Of a DNA stretch of 37,489 nucleotides, positions 33,611 through 37,489 are shown one piece after another (position 1 is the stretch's first letter; each line of letters starts with the position of its first letter). Below the pieces are notes generated by a model. It saw only the letters and a program-made list of their open reading frames with translations. It searched no databases and was not told where the DNA came from. The DNA is from CAYSPS01 sp964432975. Lineage in GTDB: Bacteria; Babelota; Babeliae; Babelales; UBA12409. The translations under genes and the position numbers were made by a program. The stretch is from positions 1-37,489 of the forward strand of contig CAYSPS010000006.1 of NCBI GenBank assembly GCA_964432975.1. The letters run 5' to 3'.

Positions 33611-34180
33611 ATGATCAAAGCGATTTATAGATCACTGGCAACGTATGTTCGACATCGATGGGGAACATTTTTCTTTCCGCTTTTTTTTTGCGTTGACGCC
33701 GTGTTTTTTATGCCGGTCAATGTAGTGTTGGCTCTTTTTTGTCTTGAACGACGTGAGCATGCCTACTTATATGCTCTTGGGGGCGCCGCAGCCTCAGTTT
33801 TAGGTGCAGCAATTGCCTATTTTGTAGGAGCATGGCTTTTCGGCAGTATTGGCATACGCATTATCGAAGCCTTCTCTTCAATGGAAACCTTTAATAACAT
33901 AATCAACTGGTACCGCACATATCAGTCAGGTGCAGTTCTATTTGCGAGCTTTGCACCAATTCCATTTAAACTTGTCACGCTGAGTGCCGGCTTTTGCCAC
34001 CTCCCCTTGCTGCCATTTCTTTTTTTCGTATTTCTTGGTCGCGGCATTCGCTTCTTGCTCATTGCCGGACTTACAAAAGCCTATGGGCCGCAAATTCTAG
34101 AATTTATTGATAAATATTTCAAATATTTTGCCATCGCCTCAGCGCTTGCAACCGGAGTTGCATTTATCTTTTTGCGATAA
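33611..34180 (+). CDS. DedA/VTT-family (YqaA-like) membrane protein
   Basis: This 189-residue polytopic membrane protein has about five hydrophobic segments. It carries the VTT/SNARE-associated core: a re-entrant SFAPIPFKLVTLSAGF block and FLGRGIRFLL with Arg residues after it. DedA/VTT proteins act as lipid scramblases or in undecaprenyl-phosphate recycling in characterised members. GAGG precedes the ATG. Small membrane-protein genes follow at 34192 and 34349. Confidence 0.82.
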   Translation: MIKAIYRSLATYVRHRWGTFFFPLFFCVDAVFFMPVNVVLALFCLERREHAYLYALGGAAASVLGAAIAYFVGAWLFGSIGIRIIEAFSSMETFNNIINWYRTYQSGAVLFASFAPIPFKLVTLSAGFCHLPLLPFLFFVFLGRGIRFLLIAGLTKAYGPQILEFIDKYFKYFAIASALATGVAFIFLR

Positions 34181-34191
34181 TTAAAGATATT

Positions 34192-34335
34192 TTGAAACTC
34201 TTCCCTTATGCATGCACTTATGTCAAATATAGCGCACCCGTCTATGCTTTATTTGTTATCTTCATTTTGATTTTAGCAGTAGTTTACAAAACCATTTTTC
34301 TTTTGCTACGTTCACAAAGTAAGCAACCCAAATAA
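34192..34335 (+). CDS. Possible 47-residue single-span membrane protein (TTG start)
   Basis: After the DedA-like gene an open frame of 48 codons starts at a TTG with AAAGA four to five bases upstream. It encodes MKLFPYACTYVKYS, a strong membrane segment (about 17-39) and a basic tail RSQSKQPK, the positive-inside pattern of a real small membrane protein. The frame has no ATG. It fills the gap before the next gene's ribosome site almost exactly (13 bases). It is a candidate only. Confidence 0.45.
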   Translation: MKLFPYACTYVKYSAPVYALFVIFILILAVVYKTIFLLLRSQSKQPK

Positions 34336-34348
34336 TAAAGGAGTTGTT

Positions 34349-34711
34349 ATGTATTATCGCAATATTCAGAGATTCCAACAGCTGCCGACATCGATTTTGG
34401 TTTTGCATGTCTTATCTCGGGTAGTCTTTGGCATGAGTTTAGGTGTGCTTTTGGCGTATTATACACACCCATTTGCGTGGTGGATTATTCTTGCCGCCCT
34501 TATTTTAGCAATCCCATTTAAATATCGTTGTATCAAAGTTTACCGCACGGTATCACCAAAAATGATTATGTTGACAGGAATTGCTACTATTCTGTTCGGC
34601 ATCGGGCTGGGTACACTCTTTAGTACACCATTAGCTGGCTACGGATGGACAATTCTTGCATGTGCGATCTTACTCGGCATCCCTGGCACATATTTAATTT
34701 TAAAAAAATAA
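34349..34711 (+). CDS. Small four-span membrane protein of unknown function
   Basis: This 120-residue protein consists almost wholly of hydrophobic segments (about 16-36, 40-58, 72-90 and 95-117), with a short basic loop CIKVYRTVSPK between the second and third. The two halves look similar (FGMSLGVLL and FGIGLGTLF), as if from an internal duplication. GGAGTTG precedes the ATG. It is probably co-transcribed with the DedA-like gene. No family is recognised. Confidence 0.7.
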   Translation: MYYRNIQRFQQLPTSILVLHVLSRVVFGMSLGVLLAYYTHPFAWWIILAALILAIPFKYRCIKVYRTVSPKMIMLTGIATILFGIGLGTLFSTPLAGYGWTILACAILLGIPGTYLILKK

Positions 34712-34762
34712 CCCCCAAACATTTTTTGATTTTCACTCTGTACGCGCGAGTAAATTTTTTAG

Positions 34763-35344
34763 TCATTTCGCGTCACTGTACATGCATAACTGACGCGACG
34801 GGAGTTGGCGCGAAATAGCAAGGGCAAACTCAAAGGTATTCGCCTCTTTGAGATATACAAGATCATCAGAAACTTTTTCTACAAGATGCTCGATTTCGCC
34901 ATGAGTTACCAGCTTTAACGTTGAACGCTCATATTCATCGGGGGCGCTTACACAACATCCAAGCAAGTCCCTTAAGATGTATTCATGATTTTTTTCATTC
35001 CACTGCGCAAATTCCCACAAAAGTTGATCGCTCTTTTGGTCCAAAAAGCGCGGGTCAAGGCCAATCACGATATCAGAAGCCCTAAATCCCCCAATTGATC
35101 CCCGCGCCTGTTCGACGAGCAGTACTATACGTGGAAGCAACAATTCACCGCACGTTCTTATCAACGTGTCGAGCATTTCAACAAAAGCAGATAGATCGTC
35201 AACCGCCATCTCATGTTGTTGAATAAAATCACGTGCGCGACGTTCAAAAAAAGGCTGACGAAATGACGTTAAAAGCTCGCGAGATTGCATAGCTTTAAGC
35301 TGTATAAAAAACAAAAAAATCGCGGTAATCCCTTTATGCTTCAT
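34763..35344 (-). CDS. Secreted helical protein of unknown function
   Basis: This 193-residue protein has a signal peptide (MKHKGITAIFLFFIQLKAMQ) and a helical mature part with four cysteines, two adjacent (CC) near the middle. No domain is recognised. The ribosome site before the ATG at 35344 is weak. It is convergent with the membrane-protein gene ending at 34711 and divergent from the ferritin-like gene at 35482. Confidence 0.6.
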   Translation of the reverse strand: MKHKGITAIFLFFIQLKAMQSRELLTSFRQPFFERRARDFIQQHEMAVDDLSAFVEMLDTLIRTCGELLLPRIVLLVEQARGSIGGFRASDIVIGLDPRFLDQKSDQLLWEFAQWNEKNHEYILRDLLGCCVSAPDEYERSTLKLVTHGEIEHLVEKVSDDLVYLKEANTFEFALAISRQLPSRQLCMYSDAK

Positions 35345-35408
35345 CGCACAAACAACCGTATCCCATAGAACGTTTTTCTATGGTCAATTATACACAAAAA
35401 AAGAACTC

Positions 35409-35438
35409 TTGCATTGTAATTTCTATATTCGCTATATT
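35409..35438 (+). promoter_or_regulatory. Candidate promoter of the exported ferritin-like gene
   Basis: TTGCAT (35409-35414), 18 bases and TATATT (35433-35438) precede the ATG at 35482 by 43 bases. I saw no Fur-like dyad in the region. Confidence 0.45.
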
Positions 35439-35481
35439 AAATTTAAGTGGTTTGTTTAATTTTTAAAAAAGGAGTTGTTAT

Positions 35482-36009
35482 ATGAATAAGGTACGGATGT
35501 TATTTTTATTCACTGCATTGAGCGGTCTTGCTTATGCAGAAAATGATACAGCAATAGCAGCATCAGCGACCCCAATTGCCACACCAGAAAAGAACAATAC
35601 CGCACTATTCATAGATGATCTTAATAACGCGCTTGAACTTGAATATGCAGCGGCAATTCAATATGTACAACACGCAGCTGTCATGACTGGACCGCAATAT
35701 ACCGAAGTTGCCAAAGAACTTTCAAAACACGCTGAGCAAGAACTCGCCCATTCAGCACAAGTTGCTGATGTAATTAACTACTTAGGTGGGACGCCAAGTA
35801 TTAATGTTCAAAAACGTCTCAGCTCACAAGAGCCGAAAACGATGCTCGAGCAGGATTTAAATGGCGAACAGGTTGCCATTGATGGGTACAAAAAACTCAT
35901 AAAACAAGCAAACAATCTTGGCGAATATGGTATCGCGCATGTGCTAAGCGGTATCTTGGCAACTGAAGAAGAACACAAGCATGATATATTACGTGCGTTA
36001 TGCCGCTAA
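35482..36009 (+). CDS. Exported ferritin-like (bacterioferritin-type) diiron protein
   Basis: This 175-residue four-helix ferritin-like protein has an N-terminal signal peptide (MNKVRMLFLFTALSGLAYA) and a Thr/Ala-rich linker to about residue 38. The four helices carry the diiron ligands: Glu in ALELEYAA, ExxH in QELAHS, Glu in NGEQVAID and ExxH in EEEHKHD. It would bind or oxidise iron, or scavenge peroxide, outside the cytosol; most ferritins are cytosolic. GGAGTTG precedes the ATG. The next gene is a paralogue without a signal peptide, which points to a duplication followed by retargeting. Confidence 0.85.
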   Translation: MNKVRMLFLFTALSGLAYAENDTAIAASATPIATPEKNNTALFIDDLNNALELEYAAAIQYVQHAAVMTGPQYTEVAKELSKHAEQELAHSAQVADVINYLGGTPSINVQKRLSSQEPKTMLEQDLNGEQVAIDGYKKLIKQANNLGEYGIAHVLSGILATEEEHKHDILRALCR

Positions 36010-36033
36010 AAAATGATTTATTGATGAACAAAC

Positions 36034-36056
36034 GTACTTGTGTCATGCTCAAGTAC
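36034..36056. repeat. Hairpin between the two ferritin-like genes
   Basis: Arms GTACTTG (36034-36040) and CAAGTAC (36050-36056) with a nine-base loop lie upstream of the second ferritin-like gene. It may be a weak terminator, an attenuator or an operator. Confidence 0.4.
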
Positions 36057-36083
36057 ATCTGTTAAAATTTGAGGAGATCATTA

Positions 36084-36521
36084 ATGGCTAAACAAAAAAG
36101 TATGATCAAAAATACTCTCTTAATTGAAAAACTCAATAAAGCATTGGAGCTAGAATACGCGGCAACTGTTCAATATGTGCAGCATGCGACAACTGTCACC
36201 GGATCCCAATATGATGCTATTGCGAAGGAACTCGTTGTACACGCTAACGAAGAATTGGCGCATGCGGTTCAAGTAGCAGATTTAATCAACGATCTTGGTG
36301 GCACGCCAAGCATTAAGGTAGAAAAAGTATTCACCTCTCACGATTCAAAAAAAATGCTTGAGCAAGACCTTGCTGGCGAGCAAATTGCCATCGATAGTTA
36401 CAAAGAACTTATTGCTCTTGCAAATGAACTTCAAGAATACGGTATCAGCCATGTACTGAAAAGTATTTTGGCCAACGAAGAAGAACACAAACGCGATTTA
36501 ATCGGCTCATTGGGGCGATAA
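36084..36521 (+). CDS. Cytosolic ferritin-like (bacterioferritin-type) diiron protein
   Basis: This 145-residue paralogue of the preceding protein has no signal peptide. The predicted diiron ligands are Glu24 (LELEYAA), Glu57 and His60 (EELAH), Glu99 (GEQ) and the Glu132-His135 pair (EEEH). Both copies share EYAA-VQYVQHA, GGTPSI and the C-terminal EEEHK block. I chose the ATG at 36084 because GAGGAG lies seven bases upstream; a TTG at 36069 in the same frame overlaps that site. It would handle iron or peroxide in the cytosol, next to the exported copy. Confidence 0.88.
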   Translation: MAKQKSMIKNTLLIEKLNKALELEYAATVQYVQHATTVTGSQYDAIAKELVVHANEELAHAVQVADLINDLGGTPSIKVEKVFTSHDSKKMLEQDLAGEQIAIDSYKELIALANELQEYGISHVLKSILANEEEHKRDLIGSLGR

Positions 36522-36649
36522 CAAATTAACCACAGCAAATGTACATGAAGCTTCCGCTTGTAATGGCGGAACCAATACACAGATCTTTACTCACAGCGTA
36601 GTTTTACTCAATCAAGCATGCAAGGAATAATTTCGGCAAAGGAGTCCGT

Positions 36650-37042
36650 ATGAGGAGGTTAGTACTTGTTACAGTTATTGCAATTATGGCGAGCGTAAAG
36701 GTGAATTGCAAAGATTCACCACTGGTTATCTTTTTAAAATCACACCCAAACACTGTGATGCGGCTACGTTGCGGATGGAGCGGACCTTATATTATTGGGG
36801 GAGTAATCGCCGGGGGCGTGCAGCTAGGAGTCAGACCAACAGGCGATTTCGATCAACTCCAAAAACTGTCTCGGTCGGCAGGAGACGAATATATAAAAAC
36901 CAATGATGATGCACTTTGTACATACTGTGAAGACAGAGTCCCTTTGACTGAAGCCGAAAGAAGTCAGGGAGCCCACCATGTATTTCAATTGAGCATACTA
37001 GAGAATCCCGATCAAGCATACACAGCTGAGTGTCGAAATTAA
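36650..37042 (+). CDS. Small secreted CxxC protein, diverged third copy
   Basis: This 130-residue protein has a signal peptide (MRRLVLVTVIAIMASVKVNC, cleavage around residue 20) and a GGAG ribosome site. It shares the layout of the proteins at 21725 and 22269: an early single Cys (RLRCGW), the core TNDDALCTYCED (compare YNDAKICWAC and YSDEKVCWAC), and a C-terminal YTAEC (compare LYTGTC). It is shorter and more diverged. The gene ends at a bidirectional terminator shared with the rRNA operon. Family and function are unknown; the relationship is my inference from spacing and the cysteine pattern. Confidence 0.6.
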   Translation: MRRLVLVTVIAIMASVKVNCKDSPLVIFLKSHPNTVMRLRCGWSGPYIIGGVIAGGVQLGVRPTGDFDQLQKLSRSAGDEYIKTNDDALCTYCEDRVPLTEAERSQGAHHVFQLSILENPDQAYTAECRN

Positions 37043-37050
37043 AACTAAAG

Positions 37051-37090
37051 AAATTAAAAGGGAACGATAAACGTCGTTCCCTTTTAATTT
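37051..37090. terminator. Bidirectional terminator between the secreted gene and the rRNA operon
   Basis: A 17-base perfect stem (37051-37067 with 37074-37090) has a six-base loop and AT-rich arm ends that give T-runs on both strands. It ends both the plus-strand gene (stop 37042) and the minus-strand 5S rRNA. Confidence 0.85.
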
Positions 37091-37091
37091 A

Positions 37092-37208
37092 ACCCTGGCA
37101 GTACCTACATTTCCAGGCCGTTACCAGCCAAGTATTATCGGCGCTGTAAGCTTAACGACCGTATTCGGAATGGGAACGGGTGTGACCTTACAGCTATACC
37201 CACCAGGA
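37092..37208 (-). rRNA. rrf: 5S ribosomal RNA
   Basis: About 116 nt read on the minus strand as 5'-TCCTGGTGGGTATAGC, then ACCCGTTCCCATTCCGAA and a 3' GCCTGGAAATG-GCCAGG, all conserved 5S blocks. The ends pair (CCTGG with CCAGG). It follows 23S by about 90 bases in the usual order. The ends are estimated. Confidence 0.95.
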
Positions 37209-37296
37209 AATTTTAAAAAACTTTTTCTCTCATGATCTTTGAAACACATGTTGTTAAGAACAACCTATTCATTATCACTAGTTTCAAGCTTTATCA

Positions 37297-37489
<193 letters not shown>

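Noticed and set aside
36552..36571. TTCCGC/GCGGAA hairpin upstream of the third CxxC gene
   Set aside because: The stem is short and the loop long, with no T-run and no link to a known element.

Overview
The window looks like a draft scaffold (two 10-N gaps) from an AT-rich Gram-negative bacterium with a small, host-associated style genome. A candidate Dependentiae (TM6) relative is my best guess. The supporting signs are DUF2608 HAD proteins, many short secreted proteins without recognisable domains, an outer-membrane barrel ending in Phe, an alpha2-type glycyl-tRNA synthetase, and very little biosynthesis. This placement is inference from gene content; the partial 23S rRNA at the right end would settle it. 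I see no IS elements, prophage or CRISPR array, and no gene-free stretch over 300 bases except 19092-19500, which holds an initiator tRNA, its promoter and a hairpin.

Layout. 69-3623: adenine-deaminase-type amidohydrolase, a tandem pair of DUF2608 HAD phosphatase-like proteins (one exported, one not) and a MazF-type toxin-antitoxin pair. 3600-6247: proline dehydrogenase and a GNAT acetyltransferase, both with signal-peptide-like N-termini, then a SAM methyltransferase. 6385-8758: a tight ProX-CYTH-RarA operon with two ATGA overlaps. 8804-9927: two secreted unknowns. 10111-11059: a MerR/TipAS regulator with its own 19-bp-spacer promoter, closed by a very long perfect hairpin. 11072-19081 (minus): two ABC exporter half-transporters, PgeF, SecA and a secreted unknown, apparently one transcription unit. 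19261-19382: tRNA-fMet with a near-consensus promoter. 19501-21221: a coupled pair of secreted proteins, one a degenerate HAD. 21296-22856: a lone short IscU/SufU-like scaffold and two small secreted CxxC paralogues. 22929-29089: NurA nuclease, GalE with a signal peptide, an outer-membrane barrel, a DhnA-type aldolase, HU and a secreted pentapeptide-repeat protein. 29186-31103: prmC, a PilN-like protein and pth. 31138-34711: a secreted unknown, glycyl-tRNA synthetase and small membrane proteins. 34763-37042: a secreted unknown, an exported/cytosolic pair of ferritin-like proteins and a third CxxC protein. 37051-37489: terminator, 5S rRNA and the 3' end of 23S rRNA (minus).

Two themes recur. 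First, export: about a third of the proteins carry signal peptides, including homologues of enzymes that are normally cytosolic (ProDH, GNAT, GalE). Two gene pairs (DUF2608 and ferritin-like) each have one exported and one non-exported copy. Second, gene ends are often marked by long, nearly perfect hairpins shared between convergent genes. The strongest candidate for something undescribed is the small secreted CxxC family, with members at 21725, 22269 and 36650.
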